NCBI RefSeq assembly: GCF_014197755.1
Contig: NZ_JACIGE010000006.1
Span: forward strand, 166,930 to 230,929
Source of the DNA: Rhodocyclus tenuis
GTDB taxonomy: Bacteria; Pseudomonadota; Gammaproteobacteria; Burkholderiales; Rhodocyclaceae
Direction: 5' to 3'
DNA: 64,000 bases
Shown here piece after piece: positions 1 through 8,495 of this stretch (position 1 is the stretch's first letter; each line of letters opens with the position of its first letter). Position numbers and translations under genes: made by a program. Below the pieces are notes generated by a model, which had not been told where the DNA came from, did not search any database, and saw only the letters and a list, made by a program, of their open reading frames with translations.

Positions 1-79
1 CGAGCAGCGCGACGATGTCGGCGTCGGAAAACTCGCGCTGCGCGAGCAGCGCTGCCAGCGCCGGCGACGGCTGGCTCAC
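1..79 (-). CDS. hydE: HydE, N-terminal fragment (radical SAM [FeFe]-hydrogenase maturase)
   Basis: Only the first 26 codons are in the window. They start at a GTG (79) that overlaps the hydF stop as GTGA, which indicates translational coupling. The visible residues (MSQPSPALAALLAQREF, then a short acidic helix ending in VALL) resemble the N-terminal helix that precedes the radical SAM barrel in HydE. HydE makes part of the diiron subcluster of the [FeFe]-hydrogenase H-cluster. The call rests mainly on context: hydG and hydF are adjacent and hydE is the only missing maturase. The diagnostic CX3CX2C motif lies outside the window. Confidence 0.7.
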   Translation of the reverse strand, partial: MSQPSPALAALLAQREFSDADIVALL

Positions 80-1401
80 GCCATCTCCTTTCCCGTTAAT
101 TCCTTCCCCTTCGCTTCCCCCGTCGCTTCGCCCACCACTCGCCCGGCCCTGCCCTGCTCGCGCCGCGCCTCGACGTAGGCCGCCAGCGCCGCCGGGAAGG
201 GCTGCAGCGCGCGCTCGAAGATGCCGAGGCTGAAAGCGATGGTCAGACCGTAGTTGGTGATCGGCACGCCGGCGGCTTTCGCCTTGAGGATGCGGTTGAG
301 CATTTCCTTGCGGTTGAAGGTGCAGCCGCCGCAATGGACGATCAGCTTGAACGGCGACAGATCCTCGGGATAGTCGCGGCCGGCGACGATGGTGAACTCG
401 AGCTTGCCGCCGACGTACTGCGTCAGCCAGCGCGGAATCTTGACGCGGCCGATGTCCTCGGCGATCGGATGGTGCGCGCAGGCTTCGGCGATGAGCACGC
501 GGTCGCCGGCCTTGAGGGTGTCGATCGCCAGCGCGCCGAGCGTCTGGCTGACCAGATCGCCCTTGAAGCGCGAGAAGAGGATCGAGAAGCTGGTCAGCGG
601 CACTTCCGGCGGCGTGTCGGCGGCGACCTTGAGGAAGGCCTGCGAATCGGTGACGACGAGCTTCGGCGGCCGCTTCAGCTGATCGAGCGCAGTACGCAGC
701 TCGCGTTCCTTGACCACCATGCACCAGGCGTCGTTGTCGAGCAGGTCGCGGATCGACTGCACCTGCGGCAGGATCAGCCGGCCTTTCGGCGCCTCCTTGT
801 CGATCGGCACCACCAGCACGGCCATCTGTCCGGGCCCGACGAGGTCGGCGACGATGTCCGGGTTGCTGATGAAGTCTTCCGGCGCGTGGTCGACGATGGC
901 GTGGCGCAGGTCGAGAATGCCGTCGCCGAGCGGGTCGTCCCGCTTCGCCGCCGCGGTGCGCACGCTCGGCAGGCGCAGTTCGGCGAGCCGCGCCAGCGTC
1001 GCTTCCGGCGGCGCGCCGAGGTCGCTCTTGTTGAGGACGACGATCACCGGCGTCTGGCGCTCGGCCAGTGCGGCGGCGATCGATTCCTCGTAAGCACCCC
1101 ATTCGCCGTCGCTGACGATGATGCCAAGATCGGTGCGCTCGAACACCTCCCGCGTCTTGGCGACGCGCAGATCGCCGACGACGCCGCTGTCGTCGATGCC
1201 GGCGGTGTCGATGAACAGCACCGGCCCGACCGGCAGCAGCTCCATCGGCTTCTCGACCGGGTCGGTGGTGGTGCCGGCGAGTGCGGAGACGATCGCCACC
1301 TGCTGCCGCGTGATCGCGTTTAGCAGGCTCGATTTGCCGACGTTGCGCCGGCCGAAGATGCCGATGTGCAAGCGCAGCGCGCGTGGGGTGTTCTGGTTCA
1401 T
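76..1401 (-). CDS. hydF: HydF, GTPase scaffold for [FeFe]-hydrogenase H-cluster maturation
   Basis: The product is 441 aa from an ATG at 1401 that overlaps the upstream aspartase stop as ATGA. An upstream in-frame extension to 1431 is rejected. The N-terminal half is a small GTPase with P-loop GRRNVGKSS, a switch TTT, DTAG and NKSD motifs. The C-terminal half has the HydF iron-sulfur signature: C-A-H in EACAHHP, followed about 46 residues later by HCGGC. HydF is the scaffold that receives the products of HydE and HydG and delivers the diiron precursor to HydA. The short C-terminal tail is rich in Gly, Glu and Lys. It lies within the hyd operon. Confidence 0.95.
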   Translation of the reverse strand: MNQNTPRALRLHIGIFGRRNVGKSSLLNAITRQQVAIVSALAGTTTDPVEKPMELLPVGPVLFIDTAGIDDSGVVGDLRVAKTREVFERTDLGIIVSDGEWGAYEESIAAALAERQTPVIVVLNKSDLGAPPEATLARLAELRLPSVRTAAAKRDDPLGDGILDLRHAIVDHAPEDFISNPDIVADLVGPGQMAVLVVPIDKEAPKGRLILPQVQSIRDLLDNDAWCMVVKERELRTALDQLKRPPKLVVTDSQAFLKVAADTPPEVPLTSFSILFSRFKGDLVSQTLGALAIDTLKAGDRVLIAEACAHHPIAEDIGRVKIPRWLTQYVGGKLEFTIVAGRDYPEDLSPFKLIVHCGGCTFNRKEMLNRILKAKAAGVPITNYGLTIAFSLGIFERALQPFPAALAAYVEARREQGRAGRVVGEATGEAKGKELTGKEMA

Positions 1402-2840
1402 GGCGTGATGTCGGGAGAGCCGAGGCGGCACACCGCTTCGGGCGAGATGAGCGAATCGTAGGCTTCGCCGGAAACGAGTCCTGAGGCGATGGCGACGTCG
1501 CGCAGGCTGCGTCCGCTCGCGCTGGCAGCGGCAGCAAGCTCGCCGGCAGCGGTGTAGCCGACGAGCGGCAGCAGCGCGGTGGCGCTCGCCGTCGCGCCAA
1601 GAACGCTCTGCCGGCAGCGCTCGGCATCGGCGTCAATGCCGTCGACGCACAGGCGCGCCAGCATGTCGCAGGCGCTGGCGAGCAGGTCGATGCTGCCGAG
1701 CAGGCAGTCGGCGATCAGCGGCAGGAAGGGGTTGAGTTCGAGCGATCCCATCGCCGCGGCGCTGGTAATCGCCTGATCATTGGCGCAGACCTGCAGCGCC
1801 GCCTGCGTCACCGCCTCGGGAATCACCGGATTGACCTTCCCCGGCATGATGCTCGACCCGGCCTGCCGCGCCGGCAGGCGGATCTCGCCAAAGCCGGCGT
1901 CGGGGCCCGAGCTGAGCAGGCGCAGGTCGCCGCAGATCTTGAGCAGATTGACCGCGCCGGCCTTGAGGATTCCCGAAACCTCGACGAAGGCGTCGGCGTT
2001 CTGCGTCGCCTCGACCAGATTGTCGGCGCGCGCCAGGCCAATTCCCGACAGCTCACGCAAGGTATCGACGACACGGAAGATGTAGGCGCGCGGCGTGCCA
2101 AGGCCGGTGCCGATGGCGGTGCCGCCGAGATTGACGGTGCGCAGGCGCTCGACGCATTTGGCGACGCGCCAGCGGTCGCGCGAAATCGCTTCGGCGTAGG
2201 CGCCCATCTCGCGCCCGAGCGTGATCAGCACCGCGTCCTGCAACTGCGTACGGCCGACCTTGACCACCGGCTCGAGGCGTTTTTCCTGCGCCTGAAAGCT
2301 CTCCTGCAGGCGTACCAGCGCGTTCTCGAGGCGGCCGATCTCGCGGATCGCCGCCAGCCGCAACGCCGTTGGAAAAGTGTCGTTGGTCGACTGCCAGCGA
2401 TTGACGTCGTCAAGCGGCGAAATCAGCGCGTAGTCGCCGGGCGCGGCGCCGACGAGCTGCAGCGCGCGGTTGGCGATCACTTCGTTGACGTTCATGTTCA
2501 GGCTGGTACCGGCGCCGCCCTGCAGCGCATCGACCGGAACGTGTTCATCGAGCAGGCCGGCGGCGAGTTCGTGGCAGGCGCGTTCGATCGCGTCGGCACG
2601 CTCGGAAGTCTCGCGCCAGCCGTCGAGCGCGCCGATCGTGCGCACGGCGGCGAGCTTGACCAGACCGTAGGCATGCACCAGCGGCCGACGTACCGGGCGG
2701 CCGGCGAGCGCGAAGTTCTCCAGCGCGCGCAGCGTGTGGATGCCGTAGAGGCAGTCGGCAGGAAGCAGGCGGCTGCCGAGCGCGTCGCTCTCGCGGCGCT
2801 GCCCGGCAGGCACGGCTGTCGCGTCAGCGATAGACGTCAC
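1398..2840 (-). CDS. Aspartase/fumarase superfamily lyase (aspartate ammonia-lyase-like) in the hyd operon
   Basis: The product is 480 aa and belongs to the aspartase/fumarase superfamily. The active-site loop GSSIMPGKVNP is intact, as are an STND(T)FPTALR segment and a GRTQLQDA segment. Aspartase releases ammonia and fumarate from L-aspartate. The gene overlaps hydG by 17 nt upstream and hydF by 4 nt downstream, so it is co-translated with H-cluster maturation genes. Inference: it may supply ammonia for the dithiomethylamine bridge of the H-cluster, since similar lyase genes sit beside hydEFG in other bacteria. Substrate specificity (aspartate, fumarate or other) cannot be proven from sequence. 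Confidence 0.85.
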   Translation of the reverse strand: MTSIADATAVPAGQRRESDALGSRLLPADCLYGIHTLRALENFALAGRPVRRPLVHAYGLVKLAAVRTIGALDGWRETSERADAIERACHELAAGLLDEHVPVDALQGGAGTSLNMNVNEVIANRALQLVGAAPGDYALISPLDDVNRWQSTNDTFPTALRLAAIREIGRLENALVRLQESFQAQEKRLEPVVKVGRTQLQDAVLITLGREMGAYAEAISRDRWRVAKCVERLRTVNLGGTAIGTGLGTPRAYIFRVVDTLRELSGIGLARADNLVEATQNADAFVEVSGILKAGAVNLLKICGDLRLLSSGPDAGFGEIRLPARQAGSSIMPGKVNPVIPEAVTQAALQVCANDQAITSAAAMGSLELNPFLPLIADCLLGSIDLLASACDMLARLCVDGIDADAERCRQSVLGATASATALLPLVGYTAAGELAAAASASGRSLRDVAIASGLVSGEAYDSLISPEAVCRLGSPDITP

Positions 2841-4227
2841 GCTTGCCCTGCCTGACCTTGTCGACCATCACGCGCGAGTAGCGCGCCGGCGTCGGCTCCA
2901 TGCCGTCGATGAAGGCGGCGATCGCCTGCTCGCCGAGCGCGCGCGCCTCGGGCGAGGCGTAGTCGGAGAGGTATTCCTGGAAGGTCGACGCGGCGTTCGG
3001 GTCGCAGTGCTGCTTGATCTCGCCGGGGCGCGCGATGTCCATGAAGTCGGCGCCGGTGCGTCCGAGGCGGTAGCAGCCGGTGCAGAACGAGGGGATGTAG
3101 CCGAGCCGGGCGACGTCCTGCACCACCTCGTCGAGCGTGCGGTGGTCGCCGAGCGAGAACTGGCTCATGTCCTCGCGCGCCGCTTCGGCGTAACCGCCGG
3201 GGTTGGTGCGGCTGCCGCCGGAAATCTGCGAGACGCCGAGCGCGAAGGTTTCGCGGCGCATCTCGGCGTTTTCACGCGTCGACATGATGATGCCGGTGTA
3301 GGGAACGGCGATGCGCAGGATGGCGACGATCTTGCGAAAGTCCTCGTCGCTGACCGCGTGCGGCGGCAGCGTCGCGAAAGACGAACCGGTCGCCGGTTCG
3401 ATGCGCGGCACGCTGATGGTGTGCGGGCCGACGCCGAAAGTCGCCTCGAGGTGGCCAATGTGCTGCATCAGCGCGAGCAGGTCGAAGCGCCAGTCGGCAA
3501 GCCCGAAGAGCACGCCGACGCCGCAGTCGTCGATGCCGGCGCTCATCGCGCGGTCGATCGCCTGCAGGCGCCACTGGTAATTGGTCTTGGCACCGCTGGT
3601 ATGCACCTGGCGGTAGGTTTCGTGGTGGTAGGTTTCCTGGAAGATCTGGTAGGTGCCGATCTTCGCTTCCTTCAGGCGCGCGAATTCCTCGACCGAGAGC
3701 GGCGCGATATTGACGTTCACGCGGCGGATTTCGCCCTTGCCATGCTTGACCGAATAGACGGTGTCGATGGCGTCGAGAATGTAGTCGAGGCCGCGCGTCG
3801 GATAGGACTCGCCGGCGACGAGCAGGATGCGCTTGTGCCCCTGGTCGATCAGCATGCGCGTTTCGCGTGCGATCTCGTCCTGGTCGAGCGCACGGCGAAC
3901 GACTTCCTTGTTGCGCTTGCGGAAGGCGCAGTAACTGCACTCGTTGGCGCACAGGTTGGAGACGTAGAGCGGCGCGAAGATCACCAGCCGCTTGCCGTAG
4001 ATGGCGTCCTTGACGAAACGCGCGCTGGCGAACAGTTCGTCGATGAGTTCGGGGTCACGCAGGTTCATCAGCGGCACGATCTCGTCGGCGCTGATGCCTT
4101 TCAGTTCGCGTGCTTTGGCCAGTATCTCGCGCACCTGCGCGGAGCCAGGCGCAGCACTGGCTGCGCCGGCGGCGAGGCTCGCCAGAATCGGCGTCTCGTC
4201 GATATCGAAGTTGCTGCTAGCGGTCAT
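2824..4227 (-). CDS. hydG: HydG, tyrosine-cleaving radical SAM maturase
   Basis: The product is 467 aa. I chose the ATG at 4227 (MTASSNFDIDETP) because the 24-residue upstream extension is Pro/Arg-rich and unlike the family. The radical SAM CX3CX2C motif is CANECSYCAF near residue 85. The C-terminal auxiliary cluster site reads CTGCYR with a further Cys about 22 residues later, as in HydG. HydG cleaves tyrosine to p-cresol, CO and cyanide and assembles an Fe(CO)2(CN)-cysteine synthon for the H-cluster. Length and both cluster motifs are normal. It lies 90 nt downstream of hydA and overlaps the aspartase-like gene. Confidence 0.97.
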   Translation of the reverse strand: MTASSNFDIDETPILASLAAGAASAAPGSAQVREILAKARELKGISADEIVPLMNLRDPELIDELFASARFVKDAIYGKRLVIFAPLYVSNLCANECSYCAFRKRNKEVVRRALDQDEIARETRMLIDQGHKRILLVAGESYPTRGLDYILDAIDTVYSVKHGKGEIRRVNVNIAPLSVEEFARLKEAKIGTYQIFQETYHHETYRQVHTSGAKTNYQWRLQAIDRAMSAGIDDCGVGVLFGLADWRFDLLALMQHIGHLEATFGVGPHTISVPRIEPATGSSFATLPPHAVSDEDFRKIVAILRIAVPYTGIIMSTRENAEMRRETFALGVSQISGGSRTNPGGYAEAAREDMSQFSLGDHRTLDEVVQDVARLGYIPSFCTGCYRLGRTGADFMDIARPGEIKQHCDPNAASTFQEYLSDYASPEARALGEQAIAAFIDGMEPTPARYSRVMVDKVRQGKRDVYR

Positions 4228-4317
4228 TGGCGGCTTTTCGGGCAGGTGAACACGCTGCCGCCCCGCAACAGGCGGGATCGGCAGCGCCGGAAGCTCCAAG
4301 CGTGAGTGGCCGGGGTG

Positions 4318-6231
4318 TCAGGAGATGAACTTGCCGCGCGGAGTATACGTCGTGTGCAGCAGTTCGTGCGCCTTGTGCCCGCCCGGCCCTTCCTTCAGGA
4401 ATTCCTGATAGATCCTGGCGATCTGCGGGTTCTCGTGCGACTTCCGGACCTCGTAGCTGGCGTCCTCGCCGTAGATGGCGCGCGCGCGCGCGGCGCGGAT
4501 TTCCGGGCTGGTCGGAATCGGCTGGCCGCCGCCACCGAGACAGCCGCCGGGGCAGGCCATCACCTCGATGAAGTGGCAGGTGCTGAACACGCCGCCCTGC
4601 TTGATGTCGTCCATCACCTTCCTGGCGTTGGCCGTGCCGTGCGCGACGCCGACGCGCAGCGTCGCACCGCGCAACCATTCGAAGTCGTCGAACAGGTGGC
4701 GGAGGAGATCGGGGACCGGGCCGACTTCAGGGATCGGCAGTTCGATCAGGCGCACGCCTTCGATGCCGCGTACCGGAACGATGTTGGCGTTCTCGTAGAA
4801 GTCCTCGACCTTGCGCCCGGTAACCAGCTCGATCACGGTACGCAGCGCCGCTTCCATGACGCCGCCGGTGGCGCCGAAGATGACGCCGGAACCGGTCGGC
4901 GTTTCGAAGGGATCGTCGAAATCGCTCTGCGGCAGGTGCGGCAGGTCGATGCCGGCCTCGCGCACCATCTTCGCCAGCTCGCGTGCGGTCAGCGCGAAGT
5001 CGACGTCCTTGTGGCCGCTGTCAGCCATCTCCGGGCGGTCGCATTCGAACTTCTTGGCGGTACAGGGCATCAGCGCCACCGAAACGATGTCCTTGGCGTC
5101 GATGCCGTGCTGCTCGGCGTAGTAGGTCTTGATCACCGAGCCGAACATCTGCTGCGGGCTCTTCGCCGACGAGAGCAGGCCGAGCTGGTCGGGGTAGAAG
5201 TGCTCGATGTACTTGATCCAGCCCGGCGAGCAGCTGGTCAGCTGCGGCAGCCTGACTTCGGGGTCCTGGCGCACCAGCGCACCGTGCAGCCGCTGCAGCA
5301 GCTCGGTGCCTTCCTCGATGATCGTCAGGTCGGCCGAGAAATTGGTGTCGAACACCGCGTCGAAACCGATGCGCTTGATCGCCGTGTTCATCTCGAAAGT
5401 CAGCGCGGTGCCCGGCGGCAGACCGAAGCACTCGCCGATCGCCGCACGCGGCGACGGCGCCGTCTGGATGACGACGTGCTTCGACGGGTCGTCGAGCATC
5501 GCCCAGATTTCGTCGGTCTGGTCGGCCTCACTGAGCGCGCCGGTCGGGCAGCGGTTGATGCACTGACCACAGCTGATGCAGACGACCGACGCCAGCGGCT
5601 TGTCGCCGAAGGTGGTGATGTGCGACTTGGCACCGCGACCTTCGATCGCCAGACAGCCGACGTCCTGCAGTTCGTTGCAGGTGCGCACGCAGCGGCGACA
5701 GAGCACGCACTTGTTCATGTCGCGCACGATCGACGCGCTGGTGTGGTCAATCGCGTGGCGCGGCGCTGCCGGCTGGCCGAAGCGGAAAGCATCGACGCCG
5801 TACTCGCGCGCCAGCGACTGCAGCTCGCAGTTGCGGTTGCGCGAGCAGGTGTTGCACTCGCCGTAGTGATTGGCGAGCAGCAGGTCAATGACGTGACGAC
5901 GCGCCTTGCGCACCGACGGACTGCTGGTCACCACCTTCAAGCCCGGCGTCGCCGGATAGGTGCAGGCGGCGTGCAGGCCGCGCTGACCGACGATTTCGAC
6001 GACGCAGACGCGGCAGTGGCCACCGGCACGCAGGTCCGGGTGGTTGCACAGGGTCGGAATGCGCAGGCCGGCGACGCTCGCCGCCTGCAGGATGGTGCTG
6101 CCCTCGGGGACGGCAACCGGAATGTCGTCGATGGTGAGATTGATCGGGTTGGCGACGGCTGCACCGGCGGCATGCGCAGGGTCCTGCGCCTGACGGCACA
6201 GGCTGTCGACTTGGGCGGAGCTTTTGGGCAT
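4318..6231 (-). CDS. hydA: [FeFe]-hydrogenase catalytic subunit HydA, multi-cluster NuoG/HoxU-like N-terminus
   Basis: The product is 637 aa from ATG 6231, preceded by AGGAAAAG. Domains in order are an N-terminal [2Fe-2S] ferredoxin (CNHPD, GGHCRVC), a His-ligated [4Fe-4S] domain (HYGECNTCSRNRNC), and two [4Fe-4S] sites (CVLCRRCVRTC, CISCGQCINRC). The H-domain follows with L1 TSCSPGW (about residue 330), L2 MPCTAKKFE, L3 EVMACPGGCLGG, and the small-subunit-like C-terminus. It catalyses reversible proton reduction to H2 and takes electrons through HydB from NADH. L1 has Ser where the textbook TSCCPxW motif has its second Cys (see findings). No Tat or Sec signal is seen, so it is cytoplasmic. 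Confidence 0.96.
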   Translation of the reverse strand: MPKSSAQVDSLCRQAQDPAHAAGAAVANPINLTIDDIPVAVPEGSTILQAASVAGLRIPTLCNHPDLRAGGHCRVCVVEIVGQRGLHAACTYPATPGLKVVTSSPSVRKARRHVIDLLLANHYGECNTCSRNRNCELQSLAREYGVDAFRFGQPAAPRHAIDHTSASIVRDMNKCVLCRRCVRTCNELQDVGCLAIEGRGAKSHITTFGDKPLASVVCISCGQCINRCPTGALSEADQTDEIWAMLDDPSKHVVIQTAPSPRAAIGECFGLPPGTALTFEMNTAIKRIGFDAVFDTNFSADLTIIEEGTELLQRLHGALVRQDPEVRLPQLTSCSPGWIKYIEHFYPDQLGLLSSAKSPQQMFGSVIKTYYAEQHGIDAKDIVSVALMPCTAKKFECDRPEMADSGHKDVDFALTARELAKMVREAGIDLPHLPQSDFDDPFETPTGSGVIFGATGGVMEAALRTVIELVTGRKVEDFYENANIVPVRGIEGVRLIELPIPEVGPVPDLLRHLFDDFEWLRGATLRVGVAHGTANARKVMDDIKQGGVFSTCHFIEVMACPGGCLGGGGQPIPTSPEIRAARARAIYGEDASYEVRKSHENPQIARIYQEFLKEGPGGHKAHELLHTTYTPRGKFIS

Positions 6232-6272
6232 TTTTCTTTTCCTAGCGGGAAGCACGGCGTCTGCGTGCCGGA

Positions 6273-7973
6273 TCAGTGGCTCGCCGCAATGGGGCGCGCC
6301 ATGATCTCGTCCTTGAAATGTTCGTTGACCGCCAGCAGCACCTTCGGACTCGATTGTCCGAGGCCGCACTTGGAGGCCACCTGGATCGTCTTCGACAGGC
6401 TGATCAGCTCGTTCAGATGGCGCGACGAGCAACGGCCGCCGAGCAGCGTGCGCACGCCTTCGAGCAGCTTGACGTTGCCGTCGCGGCAGGGCGTGCATTG
6501 GCCGCAGGACTCCTCGACGAAGAACTCGAGATAGTTCTCGGCAACTTCGAGCAGGTCGCGCTGCGCGCCATAGACGATCACCGAACCGCCCATGCCGAGA
6601 TCCTCGTAGGCCAGCTTGCGGTTGAATTCGCTGGCCGGCAGCAGCGCACCGGAGTAACCGCCGACCTGCACCGCCTTGGCATCCTCACCGCCGACCAGAT
6701 CAAGCAGCTCATTCACCGTCGTTCCCCAGGGCAACTCGTACACGCCTGGCCGGCTGCAGTCGCCGGAAACGCTGAACAGTTTGAAACCCTTGGAACGCTC
6801 GGTACCGATGCTGGCAAACCACTTGGCGCCGCGGTCGAGGATGACGCTGACCGAGGCCAGCGTCTCGACGTTGTTCACCACCGTCGGCTTGCCATGAAAG
6901 CCCGAAACGACGGGATACGGCGGCCGGTTGCGCGGCTCGCCGCGGTGCCCTTCGAGCGACTCGATCAGCGCCGTTTCCTCACCGCAGACGTAGGCGCCGG
7001 CGCCCATGTGGATGCGGATGTCGAAATCGAAGCCTTCCTTGCCGAAAATCGCGCTACCCAACTGCTTCTCGGTACGCCGCCCGCGCAGGATTTCCTCGAG
7101 CAGCATCTTGATGTAGGTGTATTCGGCGCGCAGATAGACGATGCCTTCGCGCGCGCCGACCGCGTAGGCGGCGATGGTCATGCCTTCGAACAGCAGGTTG
7201 GCGTACTGCGTCAGGATGATGCGGTCCTTGAAGGTGCCGGGCTCGCCTTCGTCGGCGTTGCAGATGATGTACTTGACGTCGCTCGCCGCCTCGGCGGCCA
7301 GCTTCCATTTGACGCCGGTCGGGAAACCGGCGCCGCCACGACCGCGGATGCCGGAGGCGATTACCTCGTTGATCAGCTCTGATGGACTCATCGCCAGCGC
7401 CTTCTTCAAGCCGGCGTCGTCCTGGTGTTCGGTGTAGGTCAGCTCGTTGGTGAAGGTCGAACCGACGCGGCTGGTCGCCGGGCGGCGCGAACGCAGGCCC
7501 TCGCGACATTCCTCGAGGATCAGGTGCACGCGCTGCGGCGTCAGGCTCGAGTAGATCTCGTTGTTCACCAGCATTGCCGGCGCGTGGTAGTTCATGCCGA
7601 TGCAGCTGGTCCAGCCGAGCGTGAACATGCCGTCGGGCGTCGTTTCGCCGAACTTGATGCCGAGATCGTTCTCCAGCTGCCGGGCAATGACCTTGGCGCC
7701 CTTCATGATCGACGACATGTCGCGGCTCAGCCGGATGATGAACTTGCCCTTCGGCTTGGTATTGAAGAAGTGATAGAAGGTGGCGACGCTATAGACCTGC
7801 GCCGCGTGCACGCCGAGCAGGTCGCCGACGTACTGCATGGCGAATTCCGAGACGTAGCTGTATTCGTCCTGGATCGCGCGGAGAATCGGGATCAGCGCCG
7901 AGCGCTGGTTGTCATGCTTTTTTGCCAAGCGGGAGACGAACTCCCGGACCTTTTCCTGTTCGGTCAACAACAT
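6273..7973 (-). CDS. hydB: NAD/FMN-binding hydrogenase subunit, NuoE-like plus NuoF-like fusion (HydB/HoxF type)
   Basis: The product is 566 aa. Residues 1-165 are a thioredoxin-fold NuoE-like domain, but three of its four [2Fe-2S] cysteines are absent: only the Cys in TSCIG remains, and the first pair reads RLSRDMSSI. Residues 180-560 are NuoF-like, with IRGRGGAGFPTG (NAD/FMN loop), NADEGEPGTFKDR, GAGAYVCGEETALIES, and the N3 [4Fe-4S] site ESCGQCTPCRDG plus the Cys in KCGLG. This arrangement matches HoxF of NAD-reducing hydrogenases. It lacks the C-terminal ferredoxin extension of classical bifurcating HydB. It is the first gene of the operon and has GAGGG as a plausible ribosome-binding site before ATG 7973. 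Confidence 0.93.
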   Translation of the reverse strand: MLLTEQEKVREFVSRLAKKHDNQRSALIPILRAIQDEYSYVSEFAMQYVGDLLGVHAAQVYSVATFYHFFNTKPKGKFIIRLSRDMSSIMKGAKVIARQLENDLGIKFGETTPDGMFTLGWTSCIGMNYHAPAMLVNNEIYSSLTPQRVHLILEECREGLRSRRPATSRVGSTFTNELTYTEHQDDAGLKKALAMSPSELINEVIASGIRGRGGAGFPTGVKWKLAAEAASDVKYIICNADEGEPGTFKDRIILTQYANLLFEGMTIAAYAVGAREGIVYLRAEYTYIKMLLEEILRGRRTEKQLGSAIFGKEGFDFDIRIHMGAGAYVCGEETALIESLEGHRGEPRNRPPYPVVSGFHGKPTVVNNVETLASVSVILDRGAKWFASIGTERSKGFKLFSVSGDCSRPGVYELPWGTTVNELLDLVGGEDAKAVQVGGYSGALLPASEFNRKLAYEDLGMGGSVIVYGAQRDLLEVAENYLEFFVEESCGQCTPCRDGNVKLLEGVRTLLGGRCSSRHLNELISLSKTIQVASKCGLGQSSPKVLLAVNEHFKDEIMARPIAASH

Positions 7974-8408
7974 GCGTGTTTGCCCTCATCGCGCCCGTTG
8001 CTGCACGCCTGATTCTTCTTCTTGAACGCGTGCGCACGAGCTTTGTGAATGCTGCAAAGGAGACGACTTTCCGGCGAAAGTGCCTGCAAGATGGCACTGG
8101 CGCTGCGTGCGAAGAGCAAAAACCATACCGCGAACGTGGTAATGGCATGGTCCTGACCAGGAGGGCACTGCCAGATCCGGCAACGGCCTTTCCCGGCGAT
8201 GGAAAACAGCGCTGCTTTTGCCGCTGCCGATGACGCATCAAGAGTAATGGCGGGAAAGCCGGCGAAGCGCTGCGCGCCGGTGGCCAATGCCCGGGCATGG
8301 CCGGTGGAGCGGCGGATGGCCTGCTCCTGGCGCCCGGGCAAGATGACATGCGACATTCAATCGACAACAAAGCCGACAGAAGCCGTGGAATTTGTCGTGA
8401 AAGCGACA
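7974..8408. promoter_or_regulatory. Long upstream region of the hyd operon, no gene recognised
   Basis: About 435 nt separate the hydB start from the hairpin after the permease gene. Short minus-strand frames here have no recognisable domain, poor starts and no family resemblance, so I do not call a gene. The hyd operon promoter must lie here if the operon is transcribed from its first gene. I saw no clear FNR-type TTGAT-N4-ATCAA site and no correctly oriented sigma-54 site. Confidence 0.35.
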
Positions 8409-8449
8409 GCGGTACTGCGCGGCGCCCGCCTGGCGCCGCGCAGTACCGC
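8409..8449 (-). terminator. 18-bp perfect inverted repeat, probable 3' hairpin of the permease gene
   Basis: The arms are 8409-8426 and 8432-8449 with a 5-nt loop. All 18 pairs are Watson-Crick and very GC-rich. It lies about 46 nt past the minus-strand permease stop. No T-run follows on either strand, so it is not a textbook intrinsic terminator, but it should form a very stable hairpin. Confidence 0.5.
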
Positions 8450-8495
8450 CAGCGACGAAAGAAACGCCGGCCGGCGGCCGCCGCGCCGCCTTCGC

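Noticed and set aside
4306..6534. 742-aa plus-strand open frame opposite hydA
   Set aside because: Antisense shadow of a GC-rich gene. It has Arg/Ala/Asp-rich composition and no family resemblance, while hydA on the other strand has all cluster motifs.
8092..8107. Sigma-54-like TGGCAC-N5-CTGC match upstream of hyd
   Set aside because: It lies on the plus strand, pointing away from the hyd operon, and the -12 half is imperfect.
7912..8370. Short minus-strand frames upstream of hydB
   Set aside because: No ribosome-binding site, no homology pattern, and overlap with hydB. Treated as regulatory DNA.
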